From NCBI RefSeq assembly GCF_039645985.1, contig NZ_CP147919.1, positions 248,001 through 312,000 of the forward strand: a stretch of 64,000 nt of DNA, in the 5' to 3' direction. Under the pieces are notes generated by a model that ran no database searches, was not told where the DNA came from, and saw only the letters and a list, made by a program, of their open reading frames with translations. A program made the position numbers and the translations under genes. Source of the DNA: Sulfurimonas sp. HSL3-7. Its GTDB lineage: Bacteria > Campylobacterota > Campylobacteria > Campylobacterales > Sulfurimonadaceae. Below, one piece after another: positions 48,978 through 60,536 of this stretch; the stretch's first letter is position 1; each line of letters starts with the position of its first letter.

Positions 48978-49208
48978 CTAACTGTCTTCCCTATACTTCG
49001 AAATACCACAGGGCTGGTTCGGCGTCGGCGGATTCTCTTTTAGGTACGTCAAATCTTCTAGTGTCTGTTTCAATACTTTTTTCTGCTGCAAAAGAGGCAG
49101 CATCAGGTTGTCTTTTTCCGTCAGGTTTATAGACCAGTCCATCAGTATATTCTCGACCTCTTTATCCAGGTCTGCAAGGGCGTTATTGATATGTTCAATT
49201 GATTTCAT
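48978..49208 (-). CDS. Small helical protein, function unknown
   Basis: 76 residues from the ATG at 49208. Predominantly helical (IEHINNALADLDKEVENILMDW), then a proline-rich tail PPTPNQPCG. A TATACT box on the minus strand lies about 20 nt ahead of this ATG and inside the longer frame to 49301, which argues for the short form. No family recognised. Convergent with doxX. Confidence 0.5.
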   Translation of the reverse strand: MKSIEHINNALADLDKEVENILMDWSINLTEKDNLMLPLLQQKKVLKQTLEDLTYLKENPPTPNQPCGISKYREDS

Positions 49209-49399
49209 AGTGCAAGTGTAACAGTAAAAGAGTATAGCGTGAATGAAAACCTCGGGATAATCCAAATATTTAAACAATACACAATACGTTCTTGTAATCA
49301 AACTGTATTGGAAAGTTTATTTTCTTGTGTCGTACCGGATACATCGGGGTAATAAATATCTTCTATTCTTCTGCCGTAATTTTGAATGAAGGAAGATTT

Positions 49400-51274
49400 A
49401 TGGAAATGAAAAAACCGATGATGATCATGTTGTCTGCAGCAGTGGCAACAGCACTGTTTATGACAGGATGCAACGACGGTACAGATGGTGTAGACGGTAT
49501 TGATGCCACAGCAGGTAGTCTTTATTTCGAAGAGCTTAGCGCACCGGTAACCGACACCGAGAAGATGGAGATCCGTACAGCTAAAAGTGTTACTTATGCC
49601 AACGGAAGCACGGACACAATAGGGTTCACAGAACTGATCTCAGCAAGCACGCTAGATAATGGTGAAACATTTGGTCTTTTAAAAGACAATACCGATACAC
49701 CGATCACGTATGCGGACGGCAGTCCGTTTATCTGTGACGGGGCAAATGGAAATGCCCTGGGTTCAGGTCTGGATCACTCGTCTATTCTCCAAAAAGATGG
49801 CCGTCTTTTCATGGTGTCTCAGTTTGAGTGTGAAGTGGGTGCGATGTACGGTATGGAGCTTGAGCAGGACAGTGAGGGTACTTTATCTGTCAAGGCCGAT
49901 TCACTTAAATATATCAGCCAAGCCGATGGTTTTGGCGGCTGGGTACACTGTGCGGGTGTAACGACACCGTGGGAATCACACCTCGGAAGTGAAGAGTATG
50001 AACCGAATGCGAGAGCGGTCGAAGAAGATCTAAATGCAACGACAATGTTGACCGGTAACAAATATTATGATGAAGTGACAAAATACTACTGGGCTGATGA
50101 AAACAACACAAATGTTTCGGCAAACAACAATCCGTATTACTACGGTTATATCCCGGAAGTTACGGTGGATGCGACTGCTGCTACACCAACATATCACTAT
50201 ACAAAACACTTCAGTATGGGCCGCGGAGCGTGGGAACTTGCGTATGTCATGCCGGATGAAAAGACAGCATATTTATCAGATGACGGTACCAATGTCGGTT
50301 TCTACATGTATGTGGCGGACACGGCGAAAGACCTTAGCGCCGGTACACTTTATGCCGCTAAATGGATTCAGACATCTGCTAAAAACGGCGGGGCTGCCGA
50401 CCTGGTCTGGATCAAACTGGGGCACGGAACAGATGCGGAACTTAAAACTATCGTTGCTTCAGAACCGAAATTCAGCGATATCTTTACAATAGGTACGGTA
50501 AGCAATAGTAGTTGTGATACCGGATTTACGTATGTCAATACGGCCATGGGTGAAGAGTGTCTACAGCTTAACGCCGGAAAAGAGACGGAAGCCGCATTCC
50601 TCGAGACCAGAAGATATGCTGCAATGCTTGGTGCTACGACAGAATTTAGAAAAGAAGAGGGCATCACATTCAACCCTGATGAGCGCAAACTCTATGTCGC
50701 TATGAGCCAGGTAACGAAAGGGATGTCCGATACTGCCGGTGATATTCAAATTGAAGAAGCGAACAGTTGTGGCGCGGTCTACGCACTGGATGTTCATGGT
50801 GCAACAGAAGTCGCTTATGACATCAACAGCAACGTGATCAACAGTGCATATGTTGTGAAAAATACACGTGCTGAGGTTATCGGTGCACCGGCAAGCTACC
50901 CTGCCGGTTCAACTTATGAGGCATACACATGTTCTGTTAACGGGATCGCCAACCCGGACAATGTGACTTTCCTTGAAGGGAAAAACACACTGATCATTGG
51001 GGAAGACACTGGTTCACATCCAAACGACTTCGTATGGTCGTACGATACGAAGACAAAAGAGCTGACACGCATTGTCTCAACACCGTACGGTTCTGAAACG
51101 ACATCACCGTTCTGGTACAAAGATATCAACGGCTACGGCTACTTGAGTCTGGTGACACAACACCCATTCGGTGAAGTCAGTTCAGGTGACGTCGATTACA
51201 GCTTGGAAGCAAGTGCAACGGAACTACAGAAACAGTCATCTGTCGGTGTCGTCGGACCGTTTAAAAGCTGGTAA
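49400..51274 (+). CDS. PhoX-like (DUF839) lipoprotein
   Basis: 624 residues. A lipobox TALFMTGCND (Cys about 24) and a following Gly/Asp-rich stretch mark a lipoprotein. The rest reads as a beta-propeller similar to PhoX/DUF839: DGFGGWVHCAGVTTPWESHLGSEEY, TKHFSMGRGAWELAYVMPDEKTAYLSDDGTN, RKEEGITFNPDERKLYVAMS and DNVTFLEGKNTLIIGEDTGSH are typical calcium-binding and phosphate-site strings. PhoX enzymes are calcium/iron alkaline phosphatases. GAAGGAAG precedes the ATG; a 25-codon upstream extension (to 49325) is not used. A dihaem lipoprotein gene follows. Confidence 0.82.
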   Translation: MEMKKPMMIMLSAAVATALFMTGCNDGTDGVDGIDATAGSLYFEELSAPVTDTEKMEIRTAKSVTYANGSTDTIGFTELISASTLDNGETFGLLKDNTDTPITYADGSPFICDGANGNALGSGLDHSSILQKDGRLFMVSQFECEVGAMYGMELEQDSEGTLSVKADSLKYISQADGFGGWVHCAGVTTPWESHLGSEEYEPNARAVEEDLNATTMLTGNKYYDEVTKYYWADENNTNVSANNNPYYYGYIPEVTVDATAATPTYHYTKHFSMGRGAWELAYVMPDEKTAYLSDDGTNVGFYMYVADTAKDLSAGTLYAAKWIQTSAKNGGAADLVWIKLGHGTDAELKTIVASEPKFSDIFTIGTVSNSSCDTGFTYVNTAMGEECLQLNAGKETEAAFLETRRYAAMLGATTEFRKEEGITFNPDERKLYVAMSQVTKGMSDTAGDIQIEEANSCGAVYALDVHGATEVAYDINSNVINSAYVVKNTRAEVIGAPASYPAGSTYEAYTCSVNGIANPDNVTFLEGKNTLIIGEDTGSHPNDFVWSYDTKTKELTRIVSTPYGSETTSPFWYKDINGYGYLSLVTQHPFGEVSSGDVDYSLEASATELQKQSSVGVVGPFKSW

Positions 51275-51374
51275 TCATTTTTAAACAACAACCGAGAGAA
51301 GGAGGGTTTCCTTCTCTTTTTTTAGAGATAGCCCATATCTTTAAAAAAAGAGAATGTGTTTTGATGAGGATCTT

Positions 51375-53159
51375 ATGAAATATTATATTTTAGCAGGTGT
51401 CATTTTAGTCGGTGCATATGTGTTAGGCTGCGGTAGTGCCGAAAACGGTGCTGCCGATACAAATGAGACGGAGGCACTTGCCTTCATAGCCGGTTACGAG
51501 AGTAATAACTCGCTTTATAACACTCGAAATATCGTGCCGGTCACGATCGACTTCTTTTCTACGACACCTCTAAACAACAGGGGTGCCTATGTGACCAGCC
51601 AGTGTTATACAAAAACCGTTGATGATAAAGGGACGGTCCACAACCCATGTTACGCATGCCACATCAACTCAAAAGAACCGAACTATGTCAATGATGCGGA
51701 CCTGCAGGAGAGCTACGCTTTTGGAGAATATACCCAGACCAACAGGTTTACGAACCTTTTTAAAGACAGAACCGCTTTGGTCGGCCAGATAAGCGATGAT
51801 GAGATCGTCAGTTATGTAAGAGAGAACAATTATATGCAGCAAGGGCAGATCCTTTTGGCCAACAAGCTGAAAAACCCGCCGACGGAGTGGGATATCAACA
51901 GTGACGGAAAGTGGGGCGGATATGTGCCGGACTGTTATTTTAATTTTGATGATGCAGGTTTTGACAAGTCCCCGGATAACGCATTTACCGGCTGGAGAGC
52001 TTTCGGATATTATCCCTTCTTAGGTACTTTCTGGCCGACAAACGGCAGTACCGACGATGTGCTTATCCGGCTATCAAGTGAGTTCATGCTGGATGAGAAC
52101 GGTCATTTTGACCGAGACGTCTATGCATTGAACCTAACTATCGTAGAGGCGCTGATAAAACAGAAAAATATTATGATTGATGAGGTTGACGAGCACCTGT
52201 ACGGTGTCGACCTGAATCAGGACGGCGTCTTAAATAGGACAGCAGAGATCGTCTTCAGATGGGAGAAGCCAAGCTATGACCCCGTAAGCGGAAAGATAAC
52301 AGGTTTTTCGATGAGTTATGTCGGACTGGCTAAATCGCTGCTGATTGAAAATGAGTACCTGATCGCACCGGGGCTCTACCCAAAAAACACAGAGTTCTTG
52401 CATAGTGTAAGGTATATCGATGTCGATGAGAGTACACAGAATATTACAATGGCGCCCAGAATGAAAGAGCTGCGATACGCCAGGAAAAAAGCATGGATTA
52501 CGTATGCAGCACTTTCCAACGCGACACTGACCGATATCAAGGAGAAAGATGCCTTTCCGGATAGATTGCGAACGGTCACCGGCAACTCCGAATATGGTGC
52601 TCTAAATAATATCGGCTGGGTCTACCAGGGGTTTATCGAAGATGAGCAGGGGGAACTCAGACCGCAGAACTATGAAGAGACACAATACTGTATCGGATGT
52701 CATAGCGGCATAGGTGCGATCGCGGACAGTACTTTTGTTTTTCAGAGAAAGTTTGACAAGAGTCACTTTCAAAATGGCTGGTATCACTGGACGCAGGATG
52801 CCAATGGGCTCAAAAACATCATAGAGCCGAAGACGCAGGATGGGAAATATGAATATTCGCAATACCTGGAAGTCAATCATGCAGGCGATGAGTTCAGGGC
52901 GAATAACGAAGTGATGGAAAGGTTTTTTGATGACAATGGTGCACTCCTGAACAGCGAAGTCGAGAAGATAAAAGATGATGTTTCTTATCTTTTGTACCCA
53001 TCCGTATCAAGAGCCAAAGAGTTGAATAAAGCGTACAAGATCATTGTCGAAGAGCAGAGTTTTATCTATGGCCGAGATGCCCATGTCAAACCCGTTGAAA
53101 GCGTACACCGTGAAGTTGTGCCGGATACACCGACCAAGGTCGCGGTCATTAGACGCTAA
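51375..53159 (+). CDS. Dihaem lipoprotein with dockerin/EF-hand-like calcium loops
   Basis: 594 residues. Lipobox (YVLGCGS, Cys about 16). Two haem c sites, CYACH (about 93-97) and CIGCH (about 442-446). Two calcium-loop-like strings, DINSDGKWGG and DLNQDGVLN, resemble EF-hand or dockerin loops. I do not recognise a named family. It would be on the periplasmic side of a membrane or on the cell surface and may transfer electrons. It follows the PhoX-like gene on the same strand at 100 nt, so the two may cooperate. The stop overlaps the convergent rnhB stop by 4 nt. Confidence 0.7.
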   Translation: MKYYILAGVILVGAYVLGCGSAENGAADTNETEALAFIAGYESNNSLYNTRNIVPVTIDFFSTTPLNNRGAYVTSQCYTKTVDDKGTVHNPCYACHINSKEPNYVNDADLQESYAFGEYTQTNRFTNLFKDRTALVGQISDDEIVSYVRENNYMQQGQILLANKLKNPPTEWDINSDGKWGGYVPDCYFNFDDAGFDKSPDNAFTGWRAFGYYPFLGTFWPTNGSTDDVLIRLSSEFMLDENGHFDRDVYALNLTIVEALIKQKNIMIDEVDEHLYGVDLNQDGVLNRTAEIVFRWEKPSYDPVSGKITGFSMSYVGLAKSLLIENEYLIAPGLYPKNTEFLHSVRYIDVDESTQNITMAPRMKELRYARKKAWITYAALSNATLTDIKEKDAFPDRLRTVTGNSEYGALNNIGWVYQGFIEDEQGELRPQNYEETQYCIGCHSGIGAIADSTFVFQRKFDKSHFQNGWYHWTQDANGLKNIIEPKTQDGKYEYSQYLEVNHAGDEFRANNEVMERFFDDNGALLNSEVEKIKDDVSYLLYPSVSRAKELNKAYKIIVEEQSFIYGRDAHVKPVESVHREVVPDTPTKVAVIRR

Positions 53160-53704
53160 AAGAGGGTCGCCTCCAGCGCTTTTAGCTTGAAACTCCGGCG
53201 ATGTTCAGGTGTGTAGCCGTACTTTTTGATCGCTTCGATATGGGCTTTGGTCCCATAACCTTTATGCTTTTCAAAATCATATTCAGGGTATGTCTTTGAG
53301 AATTCGATCATCTCCCTGTCATGGGTCACTTTGGCCAGGATCGAAGCGGCACTCACCTCTTCGACTTTGGCATCGGCCTTGACCATGGTCTTCAGGTTTT
53401 TCACACCGAAAGTGGTGTTCCCGTCAACGAGGTAGTTGTCACATTTTATTGTTGACTGGATCTCCTGAAGTGCAATGCTCATGCATTCGGAGATCCCTAA
53501 TTCGTCAACGCTGTGGGCCGGAAAGGTGACGATGTGGTAGGTGGCGCTTTCAATGATCTGCGGGTAGAGCAGTTCACGCTTTTTTTCACTGATCTTTTTT
53601 GAGTCCATAAGCCCTTCGACCGGTTTGTTGAGTACAACACCGGCCACAACCAATGAACCGGCAATCGGTCCTCGTCCAGCTTCGTCAATTCCGCAAAGTG
53701 CCAT
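53156..53704 (-). CDS. rnhB: Ribonuclease HII
   Basis: 182 residues. CGIDEAGRGPIAGSLVVAGV opens the family with two catalytic acidic residues (Asp-Glu), LVDGN and VEEVSAASILAKVTHDR supply the others. It cuts RNA in RNA-DNA hybrids and single ribonucleotides in DNA. It comes after the small barrel gene on the same strand (33 nt). Confidence 0.97.
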   Translation of the reverse strand: MALCGIDEAGRGPIAGSLVVAGVVLNKPVEGLMDSKKISEKKRELLYPQIIESATYHIVTFPAHSVDELGISECMSIALQEIQSTIKCDNYLVDGNTTFGVKNLKTMVKADAKVEEVSAASILAKVTHDREMIEFSKTYPEYDFEKHKGYGTKAHIEAIKKYGYTPEHRRSFKLKALEATLF

Positions 53705-53737
53705 AGATGTCTCCTTTTTTCAGTCATCGTATCATAA

Positions 53738-54238
53738 CTAAAATCGCCATGAAAAATAGGTGAAGAGGAAACCGGTGACGTCGACATCCCGGTAGTGAAA
53801 AGAGGGGACGTACATAAGATTGATGCTGGCATCACTATAGTAGAAGTTAAGCGCGGGTGCGATTCCGCCCATCAGGCCGTACTTTCCGCCATCACGACTG
53901 TTGTCGTTATCGTCATAGATCTTTTTCCAGCCTATGAAGCCTGACAGTCCTACGGCGCTCTGCAGAGCGCCGGTGTCAAAACGGATATAGTGGCCGGCAC
54001 CGAGGGTGAATTGGGGGTTGTAATAGGAGTCGTTGAGCAGCAGTGTATTAAGACCGAGGTAGAACTTTCTCTCCTCCTGGTAAAAATTATACTCATACCC
54101 AAGACCGTAGTTGAAAGCATTGTAGGTCTCGCCGAAACGGCTGCTTCTTTTTTCATGAAGGGCAAAACCGGAAAGAAGAAGGCGCTGTTCATTTCCAAAG
54201 AGTAATAAGGGGAGGAGGAGAAAAAGGTATCTTTTCAT
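53738..54238 (-). CDS. Small outer membrane beta-barrel protein (PagP-like appearance)
   Basis: 166 residues from the ATG at 54238, which starts the signal peptide MKRYLFLLLPLLLFGNE. Alternating strands with aromatic ends, GLGYEYNFYQ, LGAGHYIRF, and the C-terminal part GGIAPALNFYYSDASINLMY with final FTYFSWRF look like an eight-stranded barrel; the end resembles that of lipid A palmitoyltransferase PagP, but the active-site His/Asp/Ser of PagP cannot be located. The longer start (54253) has no better ribosome site. Confidence 0.6.
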   Translation of the reverse strand: MKRYLFLLLPLLLFGNEQRLLLSGFALHEKRSSRFGETYNAFNYGLGYEYNFYQEERKFYLGLNTLLLNDSYYNPQFTLGAGHYIRFDTGALQSAVGLSGFIGWKKIYDDNDNSRDGGKYGLMGGIAPALNFYYSDASINLMYVPSFHYRDVDVTGFLFTYFSWRF

Positions 54239-54293
54239 AGATGGGCAAGCCATTTTCAGACGCTTGCGATAAAATGAGCGTCGGCAGAGAGGA

Positions 54294-54623
54294 TTATGCC
54301 TCTTCGCTGTTTTTGCGTAGAGAGCTTAAGAACGTCTCTAAGTCATAGCGGCTGCGGTATTCCGGTGTCATGATGTGAATCAGGATGTCGCCAAGGTCGA
54401 CGGCGATCCACTCCCCGCTCTCATCAGTCCCTAAAAACTGCTCTTCGGGCTTTAGACCGCGTTTGAGATGGTCAAGTAAAGCTTCGGTGTGGCGGGTACC
54501 GAGTGACGAGGCGATAATGACATAGTCAACAAAGTAGTCGCGGCCGCGAAGGTCAAAGACCTCAATGGCTTCTGCTTTGTTAGTGTCCAGGATAGTTGTG
54601 ATTTTGTTAATGCGATCTTGCAT
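54294..54623 (-). CDS. rsfS: Ribosomal silencing factor
   Basis: 109 residues. VFDLRGRDYFVDYVIIASSLGTRHTEAL and GEWIAVDLGDILIHIMTPEYRSRYDLE are the RsfS/DUF143 signature. It binds L14 and blocks joining of the subunits in starvation. The ATG at 54623 overlaps the nadD end by 17 nt; the frame is open further but inside nadD. Confidence 0.93.
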   Translation of the reverse strand: MQDRINKITTILDTNKAEAIEVFDLRGRDYFVDYVIIASSLGTRHTEALLDHLKRGLKPEEQFLGTDESGEWIAVDLGDILIHIMTPEYRSRYDLETFLSSLRKNSEEA

Positions 54624-55167
54624 GGTTTTCCTCAAGTTGTTTTTTAGGGTAATACCCTGTAATGGCTGCGGCAACTTCGCTTGGAAGGTGCTCATCTGTC
54701 ATCTCTTTTCTAAGTTGTGTCGAACTGATGGCCTGTCTGACGTCTAACTGAATATAGTTCTGTCCGATCTCGATCTTGTCGCGGGTGGCGACAACCCAGG
54801 TGACCAGTTTGTCAAGTTCTTCGTACCGGTGCCATTTTTTCAGCGAAGCCAGGTTATCGGCACCGATGATAAAATAGATCTTGTCATATAAACCGCAAAA
54901 GTGCTTGACCGTCTCAATGCTTCTTACGGGCCGGTTCTGGCTGGTCTCAAAGTCACTTACTTCAACACGATCTTCATCTTTAAAGATCTCTCTCAGCCAG
55001 CTAAGACGAAGTGCTGCAGGTGCATGTGTGCCCGTTTTAAAAGGGTTGACAAAAGCAGGCACAATAATGAGCCTTTCGATATCAAGTTTGTCCAGGGCTG
55101 CAGTGACAACATGAACGTGACCGAGATGGGGCGGATCAAAAGAGCCGCCGTAAAGTGCTATATCCAT
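54607..55167 (-). CDS. nadD: Nicotinate-nucleotide adenylyltransferase
   Basis: 186 residues. ALYGGSFDPPHLGHVHVV has the H-x-G-H nucleotidyltransferase motif; VPAFVNPFK and the C-terminal ISSTQLRKEM are the other conserved blocks. It adenylates NaMN for NAD synthesis. Divergent from gapA and overlapping rsfS. Confidence 0.96.
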   Translation of the reverse strand: MDIALYGGSFDPPHLGHVHVVTAALDKLDIERLIIVPAFVNPFKTGTHAPAALRLSWLREIFKDEDRVEVSDFETSQNRPVRSIETVKHFCGLYDKIYFIIGADNLASLKKWHRYEELDKLVTWVVATRDKIEIGQNYIQLDVRQAISSTQLRKEMTDEHLPSEVAAAITGYYPKKQLEENHARSH

Positions 55168-55198
55168 TGTTGAAACCTCTATTGCTGTTTCAATTTAT

Positions 55199-55226
55199 CG
55201 AAATTATAGCTGAATTTCGTTAGAAT
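55199..55226 (+). promoter_or_regulatory. Hairpin and -10 box upstream of gapA
   Basis: CGAAATT (55199-55205) and AATTTCG (55213-55219) form a perfect inverted repeat just before TAGAAT (55221-55226), the probable -10 box of gapA. It may act as an operator. Confidence 0.35.
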
Positions 55227-55298
55227 CACCCAACAATAATCTAACTTTTATGACGTCTGACGAAGTAGAGAGGCGTTCATAGTACATCAGGACAAAAA

Positions 55299-56291
55299 AT
55301 GGCATTGAAGATTGCGATTAACGGATTAGGGCGGATCGGTAGATGTGTAGCGCGTATTATTGCGGACAGAGATGATATTGAGCTTGTGGCAGTCAATGCA
55401 AGCGGTGCGCATGAAATGATCGAATACAACGTTAAATACGATTCAGTTCACGGTATACGTAAAGATGCAAAAGTAGAAGAGGGGTATCTCTGTATCGGTA
55501 AAGACAGAGCCAAGATCCTCTCTGAACGTGATCCGGCAAAACTTAACTTCGCTGAATTCGGTGCTGAGATCGTACTTGAATGTACGGGCGCATTTTTAAC
55601 CAAGGAGAGTGTGCAGCCTTACCTCGATAACGGTGTCAAAAAAGTACTTTTCTCCGCCCCTGCCAAAGATGATACGGCTACTTTCGTCATCGGTGCCAAT
55701 GAAGAGAGTTATGCCGGTCAGTCTGTCGTTTCCAATGCAAGCTGTACAACCAACGGTCTGGCGCCTTTGGCCAAAGTGCTTGATGACGCATTCGGCATAG
55801 AAAACGGTTTGATGACAACGATCCACAGCTATACATCATCACAGCCTATTCTTGATGCCAAACATAAAAAAGATCCGAGAAAAGGACGTTCAGGCGCAAC
55901 CAACCTGGTCCCTACGACCACCGGAGCGGCAAAAGCGATCTCAAAAGTACTTCCGTCTCTTGAGGGTAAGCTCAACGGTCAGGCGATCCGGGTCCCGACG
56001 GCCGACGTCTCTATGGTAGACCTTACGGTCACCCTCTCAAAAGATGTTACGCTAGAGGAGATAAAAACGGCCTTTATCGCGGCCAGTGAAGGTTCACATA
56101 AAGGTATTTTGGGTGTTGATGAAGAGTACAGGGTCTCTCAGGATTTTGTCGGTGAAGAACGAAGTACTGTCGTCGCACTCGATACGATACAGGTGATCGA
56201 TGGAAACCTGGTCAAGGTACTTTCCTGGTATGACAATGAGTGGGGATATTCCAGTCGCCTGGTCGATATGGCTATCCACATCAGTAAATAG
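55299..56291 (+). CDS. gapA: Glyceraldehyde-3-phosphate dehydrogenase
   Basis: 330 residues. GLGRIGRCVAR is the NAD(P)-binding motif and the catalytic cysteine is in SNASCTTNGLAPLAKVL (about residue 150). It works in glycolysis or, in an autotroph, in gluconeogenesis. First gene of gapA-pgk-tpiA-fabI, with small gaps or overlaps. Confidence 0.98.
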   Translation: MALKIAINGLGRIGRCVARIIADRDDIELVAVNASGAHEMIEYNVKYDSVHGIRKDAKVEEGYLCIGKDRAKILSERDPAKLNFAEFGAEIVLECTGAFLTKESVQPYLDNGVKKVLFSAPAKDDTATFVIGANEESYAGQSVVSNASCTTNGLAPLAKVLDDAFGIENGLMTTIHSYTSSQPILDAKHKKDPRKGRSGATNLVPTTTGAAKAISKVLPSLEGKLNGQAIRVPTADVSMVDLTVTLSKDVTLEEIKTAFIAASEGSHKGILGVDEEYRVSQDFVGEERSTVVALDTIQVIDGNLVKVLSWYDNEWGYSSRLVDMAIHISK

Positions 56292-56302
56292 GGATTTAAA
56301 GA

Positions 56303-57504
56303 ATGCAGCTTTTAAATATTAAAGATATAGACCTTTATCGTAAAAAAGTTTTTATCCGTTGTGATTTTAATGTACCGATGGACGAGTTCGGCAATATTAC
56401 GGATGACCGCCGTATCCGTTCCGCCGTTGCGACGATCAACTACTGTTTAGACCAGGATTGTGCCGTTATCTTGGCGTCACACATGGGTCGTCCAAAAGGT
56501 GAGATCGATAAAAAATATTCTCTCGAACCTGTCCAGCTGCGTCTTCAACAGCTGCTTAAACGCCATGTCGATCTTGCGAAAGATGTGGTTGGCGAGGACG
56601 CAATGCAAAAAGCATATGACCTCCCTAATCATGAAGTGCTACTGCTTGAAAACCTCCGTTTTGAAAAAGGTGAGACGAAAAATGATGAGAAACTTTCGAA
56701 AAAACTTGCCGAAATGGCAGAGGTCTACATCAACGATGCGTTCGGTGTAAGCCATAGAGCACACGCTTCTGTCGAGGGTATTACCCATTTCTTCGACAAC
56801 GATCACAAAGCGGCCGGTTTTCTCCTGCAAAAAGAGATCAAGTTTTTCGGTACGCTGATCAGGCGCCCGACACGTCCGTTCGCGGCTATTGTCGGCGGTT
56901 CGAAAGTCTCTGGAAAACTTGAAGCGCTGATCAATCTGCTGCCAAGAGTCGATAAAGTATTGATCGGTGGCGGTATGGCCTTTACGTTTTTGAAGCAATT
57001 GGGTTATGATGTAGGCAACTCGCTTGTCGAAGACGATCTTCTTGAAGAAGCGCAGCACATCATGGATGAAGCACGCCGTTTGGGTGTCAAGTTTTATCTG
57101 CCGGTCGATGTTGTCGCGGCCCAGACCTTTGCAGCTGATTCGGTGAGCAAGGTAACATCGGCACAGGAGATCCCAAAAGGGTGGATGGGTCTTGACATCG
57201 GTCCGGCAACAGTGCGCCTTTACCGTTCAGTCCTTGCCGATGTCCAGACGGTCCTGTGGAACGGTCCAATGGGCGTTTATGAGATGGATCGCTTCGCACG
57301 CGGATCCAATAAGATCGCACATCTGGTTGCTGATTCGTATGCGACAACTGTTGTCGGCGGCGGTGACACGGCTGACCTGGTTCAGCGTGTAGGTGTAGAT
57401 GAGGAACTGACTTTTATCTCTACAGGTGGCGGTGCATCGCTTGAACTGCTTGAGGGTAAAGTGCTTCCGGGTGTTAAACCATTGATTGTAGAGGAAGAAG
57501 AAGA

Positions 57505-57508
<4 letters not shown>
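56303..57508 (+). CDS. pgk: Phosphoglycerate kinase
   Basis: 401 residues. [42 protein letters not shown] and [13 protein letters not shown] with [13 protein letters not shown] are the PGK motifs. It converts 1,3-bisphosphoglycerate and 3-phosphoglycerate. The stop overlaps the tpiA start (GTGA). Confidence 0.98.
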
Positions 57509-59050
<1,542 letters not shown>

Positions 59051-59834
59051 TTCTTAAACTGATTGACTGATGCTGAGGTCACTCCTGTCAGAACGGGAAT
59101 GACGTTGGCAGATCGTCAGCAATGACATATTTCATACTCTTCTAAATATCTTTCCTAACACCGCACTATAGATTTTCACTGTCAAGACATGTTCCATCCC
59201 TGTAAACCTACTTGCATTAAGATAAGAGTTGTCATTTGTTTACTCTCGAAAGTGGTATGTTATTAGTTTACATTCAAGGGGCGTCGTAGACATTGATTCC
59301 GGCAGAAGTGCCGAAATGCCATCAGGAAAGAGGTAGAGTCCGAGCAGTGACTTTTGGCCGGAAGGTGTAGCTCTTCTTCTTTTTCGTTAGGTTTTTTCTC
59401 CACAGAAACATTTTGTCCAGCAAAAACGGTACCCCTTGTTTTGAGCTAACAAGAAGATAAAAAACTAAAGTGCAATACCGGACGATACTTAAGTGCCAAT
59501 AGCACAATACAGGAAGAAGCTAAATTCCGAGTGAAATGTTACATCGTAAAAAATGACATCCTGACTGTCAAAATGCAGTAAAAAAATTTGATAATCGCAG
59601 AAGTCTATTATTGTTATGGATTCAGCCTTTGCGATGCGGAATTTAGTTCCGCCCTGCATTAGTCTTTAGTCTTTTATCTTTTCTGTCACGCCGGAAAAGA
59701 GACCATGAGGAAAAAAAAGAGGCGTTTTTTTATGCTCCCTGTGCGTAACAGCTGCCTCTCGGATGATGTAAATAAAAGAACGTACGATAATAGAAAGGTG
59801 TATGCGAAAGGTTATGGGCGGGTATATACCTTGA
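59051..59834. other. 784-nt intergenic region without a gene
   Basis: No coding frame with protein-like content is seen on either strand. It holds an imperfect hairpin at 59078-59103 (GTCACTCC with GGGAATGAC, like common GTCATTCCC-type dispersed repeats), a TGACG/CGTCA hairpin after it, and the short repeat at 59632. The rest may be decayed sequence. Confidence 0.6.
59632..59661. repeat. Short hairpin repeat, copy 2
   Basis: CGATGCGGAATTTAGTTCCGCCCTGCATTA matches 36520-36550 except for a few transitions and one base in length. GCGGAA pairs with TTCCGC around a TTTAG-like loop, or ATGC with GCAT at the outside. Confidence 0.5.
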
Positions 59835-60311
59835 TCAGCGTCGATCGATCTTTCCGATCCCCGGCATCGCATCGATCTGCTCAGCATGTGAGGGAGTTTT
59901 TGTCATGTTGGCATCATGCTTTTTCTTGTTATCAAGGTAGAGAGCTGCTTTGTCGACATAATACTGCAACCCCGAAGAGTTGATGTCATCCGCTGTTTGA
60001 ACAGCACCATCTGTTCTGTTTTCGGTATTGTCCTGCTGCTCTTGTGCTGTCGAAGTGTTACTTTCTGTAAACATTTTCCACTCCCCGTTAATCCACTCAT
60101 TGGTGTTTTTTTGCATGATGCGATGCTCCTTATGGTCATCACTGGCAGTTGTTGATGGGGACACTTTCTGTAAAGCACTGTTTTGCGAAGGTGGTGTTGT
60201 GGCGGTATCTTTGTTGCCACCATCGACAATATCCTGCAGTACATGGCCACTGCAGCCGCTAAGAAGGTTCATGAGAAATAAAAAGTGTGTGAGATGTTTG
60301 AGAAAAGACAT
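59835..60311 (-). CDS. Small lipoprotein, function unknown
   Basis: 158 residues with a lipobox (NLLSGCSG, Cys about 20). The mature part is polar, rich in Asn, Thr, Gln and Lys and probably disordered; there is one weakly amphipathic helix near GLQYYVDKAALYLDNKKK. No family recognised. It is divergent from the first porin of the tandem pair. Confidence 0.6.
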   Translation of the reverse strand: MSFLKHLTHFLFLMNLLSGCSGHVLQDIVDGGNKDTATTPPSQNSALQKVSPSTTASDDHKEHRIMQKNTNEWINGEWKMFTESNTSTAQEQQDNTENRTDGAVQTADDINSSGLQYYVDKAALYLDNKKKHDANMTKTPSHAEQIDAMPGIGKIDRR

Positions 60312-60536
60312 GACTATAAGACTACTCCTCTTAATATAAAGAACAGATTAATCTATTGAACTAATACAGGTTAAATGCTATTAGTAGGTATTCATGTGAA
60401 AATAGGTGTGATAAAAGTGTGATAGGCCCCCTGTAATAGGGAAGTAACAAATTGTATAATCAAAAGAAATCTTTAAGATAACTGTGATAAACTGGATGCT
60501 GACAAAACACAGTCACACTGTTCTTAAGGAGAATAT

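Noticed and set aside
59705-59983. 92-codon plus-strand frame
   Set aside because: Basic, low-complexity start and antisense to the lipoprotein gene, which has a clear lipobox.
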